NCBI GenBank assembly: GCA_002316315.1
Contig: DCDG01000037.1
Location: forward strand, 62,001 to 126,000
DNA: 64,000 nucleotides
Source: Candidatus Aminicenantes bacterium UBA1061
GTDB lineage: Bacteria > Acidobacteriota > Aminicenantia > Aminicenantales > Saccharicenantaceae
Direction of reading: 5' to 3'
Shown in pieces: positions 1 to 8,902 of the stretch. Under the pieces are notes generated by a model. The model searched no databases. It saw only the letters and a program-made list of their open reading frames with translations, and was not told the origin of the DNA. Position 1 is the first letter of the stretch. Every line of letters begins with the position of its first letter. Made by a program: the position numbers and the translations under genes.

Positions 1-157
1 AGGTCACTGATACTTCGGCTTGAAGTCCCTTTATGGCCAGGCTGGCCGAGTCCTTAGGCCTGGAAGATGATAATAAAAAATAAAGCCCGACGCCCAGTCC
101 AATAGCCAGAAACAAAACGGCCAGAATAACTTCACCTATAATTGTTTTTAATTTCAT
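1..157 (-). CDS. N-terminus of a membrane-anchored protein, cut by window edge
   Basis: Only the first 52 codons lie in the window. The reading starts MKLKTIIGEVILAVLFLAIG and continues as one strong hydrophobic segment (about residues 7-31), then a polar stretch rich in Ser, Lys and Asp, as expected of a single-pass protein facing the periplasm. Its ATG (157-155) overlaps the TAA stop of the upstream binding-protein gene as TAATG, so the two are translationally coupled. Binding proteins of this class are often followed by a sensor kinase or diguanylate cyclase, but that identity is inference because the domain lies outside the window. Confidence 0.7.
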   Translation of the reverse strand, partial: MKLKTIIGEVILAVLFLAIGLGVGLYFLLSSSRPKDSASLAIKGLQAEVSVT

Positions 158-1218
158 TATTCACTTCCTGTTCCTGCTGTGGACAAAAATTCTTTTTTAG
201 GTTGGGTTTTAACCAGACGGTCGGCCTTGTTGATAATCATCTCTGGAAATTTTATCCCTTGTTTTTCTGCAGCTTCTTCATTGATGAAAAATCTCACCCG
301 GTCAACATATTGAAATGGGATGCGGGCGGGATTTTCACCCTCTTTTATTCTGATAACTAAATCGGCCGTCCTGGTGCCAATATCGCTGAAATCAAAACCC
401 ATAGAGGCACAAGCACCGAATTCGGCACCGGTCGAAAAGGCAGCGAAGAGAGGAATTTTATTGGCTTCAGCCAGCTGTCCGATTAAATCAAAATTAGCAT
501 TAATCGTATTATCTGAAACAGGGAATAATACCTCCACCTGCTGTCTGACCAGTGCCTGCACAGCCTGAACTATATCCTGAGCGGCAGAAATTGACTCAAC
601 AATTACCTCCAGACCGAATTCTGAGGCGGCCTCCTTCATTAATTCTAAATAATATTCAGAGTTAATTTCAGAAGGTGTCCAGATGGTGCCAATTCTTCTG
701 ATCTCGGGTTTCACCTGATAAATAAGTTCAATAACCTGTTTAATAGGAGCGGTTGAACAGACTCCGGTAACCCGCGGGTTGTGGTCAACAGCTGTTCTGC
801 CTGCTTTGATAATATAGGGATTGGCCACTGATGAAAAAACAATCGGTATATTCTCCGTTTCAATCATTGCCGCCTGAAGAGCCGGGGTAGAAATGACCAC
901 AATTAAATTGACCTGAGGGGCGAGTTTTCTCGCCTGATCGGGTAAAAGAGAAACATCGCCATGAGCTTCTTTCAGCAGGATGTCAATTATTTCCTGTGTC
1001 CTCTGCTGATAATCTAATAGTTTCCTTTTCATCGTCTGAAATACTTCACGTGCCGACGGCGAATCATAAGCAAGAAGAACACCCAGACGGTAACTTACTG
1101 AAACCTTTTCTTCTTTTATTTGCTCTTTCTGACAAGCAGTCATAACTAAAAGCAAACCTATTACCGCCATAATAATATTCACTGAAAATTGACGTCTGGT
1201 ATCAGGGTTTTTTCTCAT
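157..1218 (-). CDS. ABC transporter substrate-binding lipoprotein (ABC_sub_bind / TrpX-like family)
   Basis: 353 residues. The N-terminus has a TRRQF twin-arginine-like motif (residues 7-11), a hydrophobic core and a lipobox-like VMTAC with Cys29, so it is probably a lipoprotein, possibly Tat-exported. The body shows the type-1 periplasmic binding fold of the DUF534/ABC_sub_bind family, for example the segment around IPIVFSSVANPY and the repeated alpha/beta pattern. No permease or ATPase follows. The next gene is a membrane protein coupled by TAATG, which suggests the receptor feeds a signalling protein rather than a transporter. The ligand is unknown. The ATG is preceded by an AGGTGG ribosome binding site. 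Confidence 0.85.
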   Translation of the reverse strand: MRKNPDTRRQFSVNIIMAVIGLLLVMTACQKEQIKEEKVSVSYRLGVLLAYDSPSAREVFQTMKRKLLDYQQRTQEIIDILLKEAHGDVSLLPDQARKLAPQVNLIVVISTPALQAAMIETENIPIVFSSVANPYIIKAGRTAVDHNPRVTGVCSTAPIKQVIELIYQVKPEIRRIGTIWTPSEINSEYYLELMKEAASEFGLEVIVESISAAQDIVQAVQALVRQQVEVLFPVSDNTINANFDLIGQLAEANKIPLFAAFSTGAEFGACASMGFDFSDIGTRTADLVIRIKEGENPARIPFQYVDRVRFFINEEAAEKQGIKFPEMIINKADRLVKTQPKKEFLSTAGTGSE

Positions 1219-1266
1219 TGGCCACCTGTTATCTGAAATATTTTTAATTAATTATTAAAGCATGAT

Positions 1267-2235
1267 TTATTGATAGCCGGTCAGCTCCCGCCAGCGGGAT
1301 GGTTCAATGTTGCCACCGGACACAATCGCCACGACCTTTTTACCAGAAAAAAGTTCCCGTCCGGCAAGCAAACCAGCCAAAGACAGCGCCCCGGCTCCCT
1401 CCACTATTTCCTGATGATCTTCATAAAAAGTTCTCATCGCTTCCATGATGCTCTCTTCTGAGACTGTTAGCAGCCGGTCAACATAATGTCTGACGAGGTC
1501 AAAAGTCATAGCCCCGTTTTCCAGGCCACCGGCTACAGCGTCGGCTATGGTTGCTTTTTCCACAAAATCATTGTTCAGGTAGCCAAGACTGAGCGAATGT
1601 TCGATAAAGGCTGAATTTTCGGGCTCTACCCCGGTTATCCTTATGCCGGGCTTACTCTCCTTGAGGTAAAGAGCTATTCCAGCTATCAGTCCACCTCCAC
1701 CCACCGGCACAATTACCTCTTCTACCTCCGGCCAGTCTTGAAATATTTCCAGACCACAGGTGCCCTGTCCGGCTATAACCTGCTCATTATTGTAGGGTGA
1801 AACAAAAATCTGATCCCCGGCCTCAGCTGCCTGTCGAGCTTCAGCTTCTGCCTGCTCACATGGCCCCTCGACAAGTTTCAGCCTGGCTCCACTTCTTTCC
1901 AGTTTCTGGCGTTTATGATTAGTTATAGTGGCGGGGACATAGAGAGTAAGTTCTAGGCCTTCCTGCTGGCAGATATAGGCCGTAGCTGCACCGTGATTGC
2001 CCGTTGAGGCGGCTACTACCCCCTGTTGCTGGCAGTAATTTAGATTAGCCATAATTTTACTGGCTGCTCCACGGATTTTAAAAGAGGCTGTCGGCTGGTG
2101 GTTTTCCCACTTAAAATAAATCTGGCTGCCCAGTTCAGCCGAGAGTCTCGGAGAAAAAGTCAGGTCAGTATGAATAGCATAACGTCTGATCCGTTGGCTG
2201 GCCTCTTCAATCAGAGCTTTATCAATTCCTCTCAT
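1267..2235 (-). CDS. Threonine/serine ammonia-lyase, catabolic type
   Basis: 322 residues of the fold-type II PLP family. The PLP lysine is Lys53 in SFKIRGA, the cofactor-contacting STGNHGAA lies at 77-84, and the phosphate-binding loop GGGG is at 179-182. It would deaminate threonine to 2-oxobutanoate or serine to pyruvate. Its length matches TdcB-type enzymes and it lacks the C-terminal ACT-like regulatory domain of biosynthetic IlvA, so isoleucine feedback is not expected. It is monocistronic and divergent from cobO. Serine racemase and other close relatives cannot be excluded from sequence alone. Confidence 0.88.
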   Translation of the reverse strand: MRGIDKALIEEASQRIRRYAIHTDLTFSPRLSAELGSQIYFKWENHQPTASFKIRGAASKIMANLNYCQQQGVVAASTGNHGAATAYICQQEGLELTLYVPATITNHKRQKLERSGARLKLVEGPCEQAEAEARQAAEAGDQIFVSPYNNEQVIAGQGTCGLEIFQDWPEVEEVIVPVGGGGLIAGIALYLKESKPGIRITGVEPENSAFIEHSLSLGYLNNDFVEKATIADAVAGGLENGAMTFDLVRHYVDRLLTVSEESIMEAMRTFYEDHQEIVEGAGALSLAGLLAGRELFSGKKVVAIVSGGNIEPSRWRELTGYQ

Positions 2236-2363
2236 TTAGTCTCCAGTTGTCAGGCAGCTCATGATGGCTGTTGGCATCTGTTGTTCTCGACTTAAATCTT
2301 GGTGTTTAACAAGACAGACAATCCTGGCCTCCCGCCATTTACGCCCTGGATATTTCTTAATTA

Positions 2364-2393
2364 TTTATATCATATCAGGAAAATTTGACTCAA
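2364..2393 (-). promoter_or_regulatory. Promoter for the threonine/serine dehydratase gene
   Basis: On the minus strand, TTGAGT (2393-2388) and TATAAA (2369-2364) are separated by 18 bp. The predicted start leaves a leader of about 120 nt. The -35 box overlaps the -35 box of the divergent cobO promoter on the other strand. Confidence 0.55.
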
Positions 2394-2413
2394 GCTTAAT
2401 CTTTACCTATAGT
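2385..2413 (+). promoter_or_regulatory. Promoter for cobO
   Basis: TTGACT (2385-2390), a 17-bp spacer and TATAGT (2408-2413) form a near-consensus sigma-70 promoter about 45 nt upstream of the cobO ATG. No cobalamin riboswitch motif is visible in the short leader. Confidence 0.65.
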
Positions 2414-2458
2414 TTAATTTTGATTCAATACATATCTGTAAGGCAAGGCTAAACAGCA

Positions 2459-3025
2459 ATGGTTAAAAATCAAGGCAGTTCATTAGAAGAAAAACAAGCA
2501 GAGTTTAAAGGGCTGGTTGAGGTGTATACGGGAGACGGTAAGGGCAAGACGACGGCAGCACTTGGACTGGCTTTCAGGGCTGCTGGCCACGGTTTTAGAA
2601 GCTATATTGGCCAGTTCTTAAAAGGCCAGTCAAGCGGCGAGGTACAGGCAGCCAGAAAACTTCAGCCACTGGTCACCATTGAACAATTCGGCCGAAAGAA
2701 ATTTATCAAGGTGACCGAGGATTTCGAGGAAGAAGATTACCGGCTGGCAGAAGAAGGCTTCAAAAAATGCCTGAAAGCAATGCTCGGCGGGGAGTATCAA
2801 ATTGTCATCCTCGACGAAATAAACGTTGCCCTGAATCTGGGGTTAATCAAAGAAGAAGAAATACAGAAGTTTCTTGACCGGAAGCCGGAAGGTGTCGAAA
2901 TCGTTCTGACCGGAAGATATGCTCCTCAGTCAGTTATAGACCGGGCTGACCTGGTGACAGAAATGGTCTGCCGGAAACATTATTATGATAAAGGAGTCAG
3001 AGCCAGGAAAGGCATTGAGAAATAG
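2459..3025 (+). CDS. cobO: Cob(I)yrinic acid a,c-diamide adenosyltransferase (CobA/CobO/BtuR type)
   Basis: 188 residues, the usual length for the family. It transfers the adenosyl group of ATP to cob(I)alamin precursors in the cytoplasm, making coenzyme B12. The P-loop TGDGKGKTTA lies at residues 24-33, with the family pattern of charged residues around EEDYRLAEEGF, the Walker-B-like IVILDEIN and the C-terminal HYYDKGVRARKGIE signature. No other cobalamin genes are nearby, which suggests salvage or a scattered pathway. The gene has its own promoter and is followed by about 350 nt without a gene. Confidence 0.93.
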   Translation: MVKNQGSSLEEKQAEFKGLVEVYTGDGKGKTTAALGLAFRAAGHGFRSYIGQFLKGQSSGEVQAARKLQPLVTIEQFGRKKFIKVTEDFEEEDYRLAEEGFKKCLKAMLGGEYQIVILDEINVALNLGLIKEEEIQKFLDRKPEGVEIVLTGRYAPQSVIDRADLVTEMVCRKHYYDKGVRARKGIEK

Positions 3026-3381
3026 CGGCCTTCGTATTAACCAGATAGTTAATGAGATGGTGCAAAGGCCCGCTAGCCATAAGCTCACCACTACTTTTTC
3101 AACCAGATGGAATCAGTATCCGGTGTTTTCAACCTTCGCCTTGGCTATTCAGCCAGGTAGCCTTTTAACCAACATGGCAATAAGGAGTATCCAGCCAGGG
3201 AGGTCTCCCTTGTCGCTGATCAGGTGATGGAGTTCCGTTGTTTCATGCCTGATGGAAACGAGTTCTTGAGAAGGAGTGCGACTTTTCAACCTGCGTTCAA
3301 TCAAAATCTTTGCGCCGGCTGGTAATTGCCATTTAATTTTTTGCATTTATAATGATTTAGTGGTCAAAAGAAAGTGAAGGT
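3026..3381. other. Intergenic region, no convincing gene
   Basis: This 356-nt gap holds a short perfect dyad AGGGAG-GT-CTCCCT near 3199 and the promoter of the downstream zincin gene. A 65-codon minus-strand ORF (3149-3346) has no ribosome binding site and no recognisable similarity, so I did not call it. Confidence 0.6.
3326..3353 (+). promoter_or_regulatory. Promoter for the zincin-like gene
   Basis: TTGCCA (3326-3331), a 16-bp spacer and a consensus TATAAT (3348-3353) precede the ATG by about 28 nt. Confidence 0.6.
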
Positions 3382-3765
3382 ATGAAGCTTACCAGAGATA
3401 GATTTCAACAACTGGTTCAAGAATCGATGAAAGTTATCCCCAAGAAATACCTTAAGCAGATAAAAAATGTGGCTATTCTGGTCGAAGATTATCCACCACC
3501 AGGGCAGAATCTGCTCGGACTCTATCATGGTGTTCCTTTGAATCTCCGTGGCTCTTATTATGGCAATGTGCCACCTGATGTTATAGTATTGTATAAGGTG
3601 CCAATTGAAAGTCTCGGTGCCAGTGAAGACGCAGTCAGAGAAAGGATCGAAGAAGTGCTCCTGCATGAAATCGGGCATTACTTTGGACTGGATGAAAAAA
3701 CATTAAGAGAAATTGAAGCCAGAAGACTGAAAATAATCGCCAAAAAGTCTGAAAAGGAGAATTAA
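3382..3765 (+). CDS. Small zinc metallopeptidase of the DUF1025/Zincin_1 family
   Basis: 127 residues, close to the usual family size. The zinc motif HEIGHYFGLDE spans residues 95-105, giving His95, catalytic Glu96, His99 and a possible third ligand in Glu105. There is no signal peptide, so it acts in the cytoplasm, and substrates of this family are not well known. A charged C-terminal helix follows the active site. It lies 2 nt upstream of the aldolase gene and both share the promoter at 3326-3353, so they form an operon. Confidence 0.85.
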   Translation: MKLTRDRFQQLVQESMKVIPKKYLKQIKNVAILVEDYPPPGQNLLGLYHGVPLNLRGSYYGNVPPDVIVLYKVPIESLGASEDAVRERIEEVLLHEIGHYFGLDEKTLREIEARRLKIIAKKSEKEN

Positions 3766-3767
3766 CC

Positions 3768-4658
3768 ATGGGTAATATTTTAAAAGGTGTTTATGCTGCA
3801 CTGACCACGCCCTTTGTTAATGGCGAGGTTTCGACGGAAAAATTCAGGGAAAATATTGAAAAGTTTAATAAAACTGGTCTGACGGGCTATGTTATCCTCG
3901 GCTCAACCGGCGAAGCAGCTTTTCTTGATGATGAAGAATCGGAAGCACTGGTCAGGGAGGCTAAAAAATCAGCGGCCAGCGGGAAAGTCATTATTGCCGG
4001 GACAGCCAGGGAATCGGCCGAGTGGACGATAAAATTCACCAATCGCCTGGCGGAAGTCGGGGCGGAGGCAGCACTGGTCAGACCGCCTTCTTATTACAAG
4101 GCAAAAATGAATTATGAAGCCCTCCGGGATTTTTATCTCAGGGTAGCTGACCGGGTTAAAATTCCGATTATTCTCTATAATATTCCACAAAATACACAGA
4201 TCTGGCTGCCACTTGAACTGGTGGTGGAGCTTTCCAGCCATCAAAATATCATCGGTCTTAAAGAAAGCGGGGGCAACATTGCTTTTCTGGGGGAGGTCAT
4301 CAAGAAAGTCCCGGCTGACTTCTTTTATTTTACCGGCTCGGGGAGCGTTTTTTATTCAGCGCTGGAACTTGGCGCCACTGGTGCTATTCTGGCTTTAGCC
4401 AATGTCGCGCCGGAATTATGTGTTAAGCTTTATGAGCTGTTTCAATCTGGACAAAAAGACGAAGCCCGGGAACTTCAATACCGGCTTATTCCGCTCAACC
4501 GGGCGGTGACTGAAACCTATGGTATACCGTCTGTTAAATATGCTTTAGACCGCCGTGGTTTTTTTGGCGACCCCTGCCGTTCTCCCCTGCTGCCACTGGA
4601 AGAGAAAGCTAAAAAAATAATCGACTCTCTTCTGCAGGAACTAAGATTAATCAGCTGA
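3768..4658 (+). CDS. DHDPS/N-acetylneuraminate lyase family aldolase, HOGA-like
   Basis: 296 residues, a complete TIM-barrel class I aldolase. The pyruvate-binding GSTGE is at 45-49, catalytic Tyr137 sits in YNIPQNT and the Schiff-base Lys165 in GLKESGG. In true dihydrodipicolinate synthase the YNVPxRT motif carries the arginine that binds aspartate semialdehyde. Here that position is Asn142, as in 4-hydroxy-2-oxoglutarate aldolase (motif SVPANT). I therefore favour a 2-oxo-acid aldolase over DapA. The ATG follows an AAAAGGAG ribosome binding site and lies 2 nt after the zincin stop. Confidence 0.85.
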   Translation: MGNILKGVYAALTTPFVNGEVSTEKFRENIEKFNKTGLTGYVILGSTGEAAFLDDEESEALVREAKKSAASGKVIIAGTARESAEWTIKFTNRLAEVGAEAALVRPPSYYKAKMNYEALRDFYLRVADRVKIPIILYNIPQNTQIWLPLELVVELSSHQNIIGLKESGGNIAFLGEVIKKVPADFFYFTGSGSVFYSALELGATGAILALANVAPELCVKLYELFQSGQKDEARELQYRLIPLNRAVTETYGIPSVKYALDRRGFFGDPCRSPLLPLEEKAKKIIDSLLQELRLIS

Positions 4659-4717
4659 ATTTATTATAGATGAGCAGACAGGCCTGATATAAAATACGGC
4701 CTGCAAGTTAAGGGCCG

Positions 4718-5938
4718 ATGACAGTTGTAATTGCTCTATGTCTTCTACTGCTTATTGCTTACCTTTTTGAGTTTTACTCAGAAAAGATAAATGTACCGAC
4801 AGTTATGATCTTACTTCTGGTCGGTTTTCTTCTGAGAGAAATAATTACTTATTTCAAAATCCCCTTCCCGGATTTATTTTTCTTATTGCCAGCCCTTGGC
4901 AATCTTGGCTTGCTGTTGATTGTTCTGGAAGCTACCCTGAGCATTAAATTAAACAGAGAGCATGGGAAACTGCTTCTTCAGACTCTGGGCCTGGCCCTGG
5001 CCAGTATTATTATCCTGTCATTTCTGCTGGCTCTGGCTCTCAGGTCAACCCATCCTGAAGTCAGCTTCAGAGAACTTCTTCTGATGGCCGCAGTCTTTGC
5101 TGGCAGTAGCAGTGCTGTGGCTATCTCCAGTTCAAAACATTTGCCCACCGCCAGCAGGAATTTCGTTGTTTATGAAAGCAGCTTTTCTGATATCCTCAGC
5201 ATCATGTTTTTTAATTTTCTTTTATGGAATCAAACTCTTGGTGGAAATATATTTTTTATCGCTCTGTCTCAATTAATTATAACGGTTATCATTTCTGCTG
5301 TCTCCATCTATTTTTTATTTTTTCTCATACAAAGAATTGAACATGAGATTAAATTTATTCCAATTATCCTCCTGGTAATTTTGATCTATTCAGTTTCAGA
5401 AATTATGCATCTGCCAGGCCTTATTTTTATCTTATTTTTTGGTTTGTTTTTAAATAATTATGACAGGGTACAGTCACTTCCCTGGCTGAAAAAAATGTTT
5501 ATCAAGGAAAATCCTGGGGAAGTAACCAGATTTAAGGATCTGGTAGTTGAGTTTACTTTCCTTATCAAATCGATCTTTTTCCTTGTTTTTGGTTTTGCTG
5601 TCAGTAGGCGCGAAGTGCTGAATCTCCCCGATCTTTTTAAAGCTCTGGTTATAGTGGCCGTTATTTTTGGACTTAGATGGCTATTATTGAAGTTGATGAG
5701 AATCGAGCTGGACCGGGTCTTATACTTTGCACCGCGTGGCCTGATTACCATTCTTTTATTTGTCACCCTTCAAGAAAAGGGCCTTGCTCCTTTTCTCTCC
5801 AGGGGAATGGTCTTCCAGGTAGTTTTTCTGTCGTGTCTGGTGATGGTCATAGGTAACCTGGCAGGGAAAAAGCAGGAAGAAAAAATCGAAGCCCGGACGG
5901 TCGAAAACCCATCAGGTAGCGTGGAAGAGTTCGAGTAA
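4718..5938 (+). CDS. Na+/H+ antiporter-like cation:proton exchanger
   Basis: 406 residues, almost entirely hydrophobic with roughly eleven to twelve membrane segments. The layout of the first half fits the Na_H_Exchanger (CPA) family, including a conserved acidic residue in VVYESSFSDI in the middle of the protein. A short Glu-rich cytoplasmic tail follows the last helix. It would exchange Na+ or K+ for protons across the inner membrane. Its 3' end overlaps the convergent ABC-permease gene by 27 nt. A CAGGCC/GGCCTG dyad without a T-run lies just upstream (4679-4703). Confidence 0.82.
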   Translation: MTVVIALCLLLLIAYLFEFYSEKINVPTVMILLLVGFLLREIITYFKIPFPDLFFLLPALGNLGLLLIVLEATLSIKLNREHGKLLLQTLGLALASIIILSFLLALALRSTHPEVSFRELLLMAAVFAGSSSAVAISSSKHLPTASRNFVVYESSFSDILSIMFFNFLLWNQTLGGNIFFIALSQLIITVIISAVSIYFLFFLIQRIEHEIKFIPIILLVILIYSVSEIMHLPGLIFILFFGLFLNNYDRVQSLPWLKKMFIKENPGEVTRFKDLVVEFTFLIKSIFFLVFGFAVSRREVLNLPDLFKALVIVAVIFGLRWLLLKLMRIELDRVLYFAPRGLITILLFVTLQEKGLAPFLSRGMVFQVVFLSCLVMVIGNLAGKKQEEKIEARTVENPSGSVEEFE

Positions 5939-7633
5939 AGCTGGCTCCGGGTTATCCTCATACAATATTTGATTCTTTTCATAGAAAAAGTAGCGGTGAT
6001 AAAGCCAGAGGCCGGCCATAATAAAAATGATAACCCCATAAAAACCAACCAATCTGGAAGGCCTGGCCAGAAAATAGGGTTCGATCCAGCGCGGTATAAA
6101 GATATAACCCAGAAATAACAGGACATAAACCAGCCAGAAGATATAGAGCTTACTTTTCCCGGGAAGATAAGAACAGGCAAAAGGAAATTTCCGGTGCTGA
6201 AAAAACAGGGCTTCCACCAGCAAAACAGCCAGAGCCAGGTCATAAAGACAATGAATACCAGCAGTGGTCCAGTTCCAGATAAAACCATAAAAAACAAAAA
6301 GCAGGAGATAGAGCGGAATAAGGGCAAAAAAGAAAATGCTTTTCCGCAGAGCTGAAAAATAAGACCAGCACCGCGGACTTTCCGCTATTTTAAAAATCCA
6401 GTTAGCTTCCAGGTTGAGCGGGATATTAGTGGCATCTCTTATTCCCAGAGCCAGAAAGAAGCTCAGAACCAGCGGTAAGGAAAGCATATTACCAGATTGA
6501 GCTTTCCAGAAAAATTTACCAGTCGAGACAAACATAATAAGGCTCACCCCAAAACCAATCCCTAAATAAGACAGAACCCTGGTCCGGTGAAGACGGCTGC
6601 GGCTCAGGGCACTGCCATAAAACCAGAAAACGGCCCTTTCTGTCGGTTGTCTTAAAATCGTCAGATTCAAGACGGGTTCAGCCAGCCTCCGTAAAATTGA
6701 CGGCCGGTAATGTTTGGCTCCTTCCGGTGATATTTTTTTGAGATACCGGTTGTATGAAATTAGAGTAATTAGAAAGAAAGCAGCCACAGCTATGACCAGA
6801 GCTACAATTGCTCTAAAAGCCAGCTGCCGGAAAAAGGGCTGCCGGTTTCCCTGTAAAACCTCATAGAGTCCGGTAAACCAGAGCGGGGGGAAATTCATCA
6901 TAAGGGAAGTTGGACTCCCCTGAAGGGCTTTGAAGCTTTCAAACTGCTTTTGAATAAAATGCGTATCAATCAGGAAAAAATAAAGAACAAAAATATGAGC
7001 AACGATGAGACCAAAGCGCAATAGATCTGAAATCCGTTGAAAGATTTTTCCCCGAAGAAGGATATTGAAAAAACCAACAATAAAACCGAGAGCAAAGAAT
7101 ATAAAGGCCCCGGCCAGGAACATAACCAGAAGATGAGTCAGGAAAAGAAGAAAAGCTGAAAAAAGGCCGTAGTATCTTGCCTGGCCCAAAAATATGGCAA
7201 AAACAATTGACGACAGAGAGTTAATACCAATAGCAAATAGCCCGACAAACATCACCAGGCTGGCAAACTTGGCCGAAAAAACAGTCAGCGGCTTCAAGGG
7301 CAGGGGCATCAGATTCAAAAAATCCTGCCGGTCAAGAAAAATTACATCCCAGACAAAGATGGTGACGAGCCCGAGCAGCAGCATGCTCAGGGTAGTCATT
7401 TCGCAAATTTCAAGCCAGGCCTCGGGTTTCTCTGGCAAGATAAGATACGGGAAAAGAAGGTAATCGGCGACCGAGGCCGGAAAAATCGCCAGAAGAGCTA
7501 TAATGCTCACCACCTTGCCAGTCATCTGCTCTTCAAAAAAGACCGTTTCATTTAGAAAAAGGTGCTGGAAGAAATGACGCGTTAAGACTACAAATGATCT
7601 CTCTTTGAGCTGAAGTTTTTTAAAGCCGTCCAT
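5912..7633 (-). CDS. ABC-2 type exporter, membrane subunit
   Basis: 573 residues with about a dozen predicted membrane segments and no ATP-binding motif. It lies 26 nt downstream of an ABC ATPase on the same strand, so the two make one exporter. The protein is about twice the length of a usual ABC-2 permease, which suggests a pseudo-duplicated membrane domain in one chain. The substrate is unknown. Its 3' end overlaps the antiporter gene by 27 nt. Confidence 0.75.
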   Translation of the reverse strand: MDGFKKLQLKERSFVVLTRHFFQHLFLNETVFFEEQMTGKVVSIIALLAIFPASVADYLLFPYLILPEKPEAWLEICEMTTLSMLLLGLVTIFVWDVIFLDRQDFLNLMPLPLKPLTVFSAKFASLVMFVGLFAIGINSLSSIVFAIFLGQARYYGLFSAFLLFLTHLLVMFLAGAFIFFALGFIVGFFNILLRGKIFQRISDLLRFGLIVAHIFVLYFFLIDTHFIQKQFESFKALQGSPTSLMMNFPPLWFTGLYEVLQGNRQPFFRQLAFRAIVALVIAVAAFFLITLISYNRYLKKISPEGAKHYRPSILRRLAEPVLNLTILRQPTERAVFWFYGSALSRSRLHRTRVLSYLGIGFGVSLIMFVSTGKFFWKAQSGNMLSLPLVLSFFLALGIRDATNIPLNLEANWIFKIAESPRCWSYFSALRKSIFFFALIPLYLLLFVFYGFIWNWTTAGIHCLYDLALAVLLVEALFFQHRKFPFACSYLPGKSKLYIFWLVYVLLFLGYIFIPRWIEPYFLARPSRLVGFYGVIIFIMAGLWLYHRYFFYEKNQILYEDNPEPALLELFHAT

Positions 7634-7659
7634 TTTTTTATTTTTAGCTGACTTAAGTT

Positions 7660-8430
7660 TCAGCCGTTTTTCTTCATTAAAGAAAGTAATTCTGAAGCCG
7701 CTGCCTCCGGGTCTTCCTGAACAACCAGCTGACCGAAAATTTCTTCAAGCGATGGGACTTTCATTAACTGACGCAGATTCTCGACCGAATCATCTGCCCT
7801 GACCTTCCCCTGATAAAGAATCAACACCCGGCTGGCCACTTTCTCGACAATGTCCAGAAGATGAGAAGAATAAATGACAAGGTGGCCTTCAGACGCCAGC
7901 CGCCTGACCAGTTTTTCAATAATGAGAATAGTGGAAACATCCAGCCCCGACAATGGCTCGTCAAGGAGAAGAATCTCCGGGTCATGAAGGAGAGCAGCTG
8001 TTATTAAAACTTTCTGCGTCATGCCTTTGGAAAAAGAAGCAATCTCGGAATACAGATCACCGGCCAGGTCAAAGACCTCCATAAAGCCTTTGATTTTGGC
8101 TTTAAGGACTGATTCTTTAAGCCCTCGCAGTCTGCCCACCATGAGGAGATAATCATAGGCGCTGAGATGGGAATAAATGGCCGGCTCTTCCGGCACATAG
8201 CCCAGCCTTTGCTTGAACCAGACCAGATTCTTCCAGACATTCCGCCCGTCATAGAAAATTTCACCTTCTGTTGGCTCCAGCAGTCCGGCAATCATTTTGA
8301 TGGTGGTGGACTTGCCGGCACCGTTTGGGCCGAGATAGCCGACCGACTCCCCCGGTTTGATGGTGAAACTCACCGCATCGACCACTTTTAAAAATTGATA
8401 TTTTTTTGTTATCCCTTTTAGCTCTAACAT
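7660..8430 (-). CDS. ABC-2 type exporter, ATP-binding subunit
   Basis: 256 residues of the CcmA/DrrA class. Walker A GPNGAGKST is at 34-42, the signature has the degenerate form SFSKGM (132-137) common in ABC-2 exporters, and Walker B ILLLDEP is at 153-159, followed by the D-loop SGLD and the switch histidine in IYSSHLLD. It energises the 573-residue permease encoded directly downstream. A long C-terminal extension after the switch is typical of this group. Confidence 0.92.
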   Translation of the reverse strand: MLELKGITKKYQFLKVVDAVSFTIKPGESVGYLGPNGAGKSTTIKMIAGLLEPTEGEIFYDGRNVWKNLVWFKQRLGYVPEEPAIYSHLSAYDYLLMVGRLRGLKESVLKAKIKGFMEVFDLAGDLYSEIASFSKGMTQKVLITAALLHDPEILLLDEPLSGLDVSTILIIEKLVRRLASEGHLVIYSSHLLDIVEKVASRVLILYQGKVRADDSVENLRQLMKVPSLEEIFGQLVVQEDPEAAASELLSLMKKNG

Positions 8431-8902
8431 CTTAGACCAGGGTCAAATATATCACTTATGATTTTATTCTGACAAGAAAATTATAGCGTTAAAATGCCTG
8501 GCGTGCTCAGAAAGGACCAACCAGCTTTACCCTCGCCCTCTGCAATAATATGTAAAGGCTATGGATGATATATTTATTCACCGTTTTGCCGCTCAGTCCT
8601 GAGTCGGGGGTAAAGAGGTGGCCGGCTTCCTGGTAAAAAATTAAAGGCCACTTAAGATGATACCTATGATTAATAGAACGGCAGGTCAGACAAAATCTTT
8701 CATCAATTGAGTGTTTTACGTTAAGGGTCAATTACTGTTCAATTTTTGGGGATATATAAACCTACAATTATCGGCTCTGTCCTTTATTATATTTGCGGGT
8801 CCTTCGAAATAAAATTGGCGATCTGCAATCCCGACCACTCAGGCCCACAAAACTCTCCCTTCAAGCCAATCCGCCTCTTAGCTTTAAGCTATTGGTTCAG
8901 GG
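8431..8902. other. Intergenic region holding the ABC-exporter promoter
   Basis: This 472-nt gap contains no supported gene. A 74-codon minus-strand ORF (8507-8731) has no protein-like features. A TAGCTTTAAGCTA dyad near 8878-8890 lies just past the barrel gene and has no T-run. Confidence 0.6.
8446..8475 (-). promoter_or_regulatory. Promoter for the ABC exporter operon
   Basis: Minus-strand TTGTCA (8475-8470), 18 bp and TATATT (8451-8446). The predicted transcription start is about 9 nt from the ATG, so the mRNA would be nearly leaderless. A second TATAAT sits further upstream (8485-8480). Confidence 0.55.

Noticed and set aside
2236..2458. Cobalamin riboswitch before cobO
   Set aside because: No B12-box-like motif or long structured leader is visible, and the predicted leader is about 40 nt.
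3149..3346. 65-codon minus-strand ORF between cobO and the zincin gene
   Set aside because: It has no ribosome binding site, no recognisable motif and overlaps the region feeding the zincin promoter.
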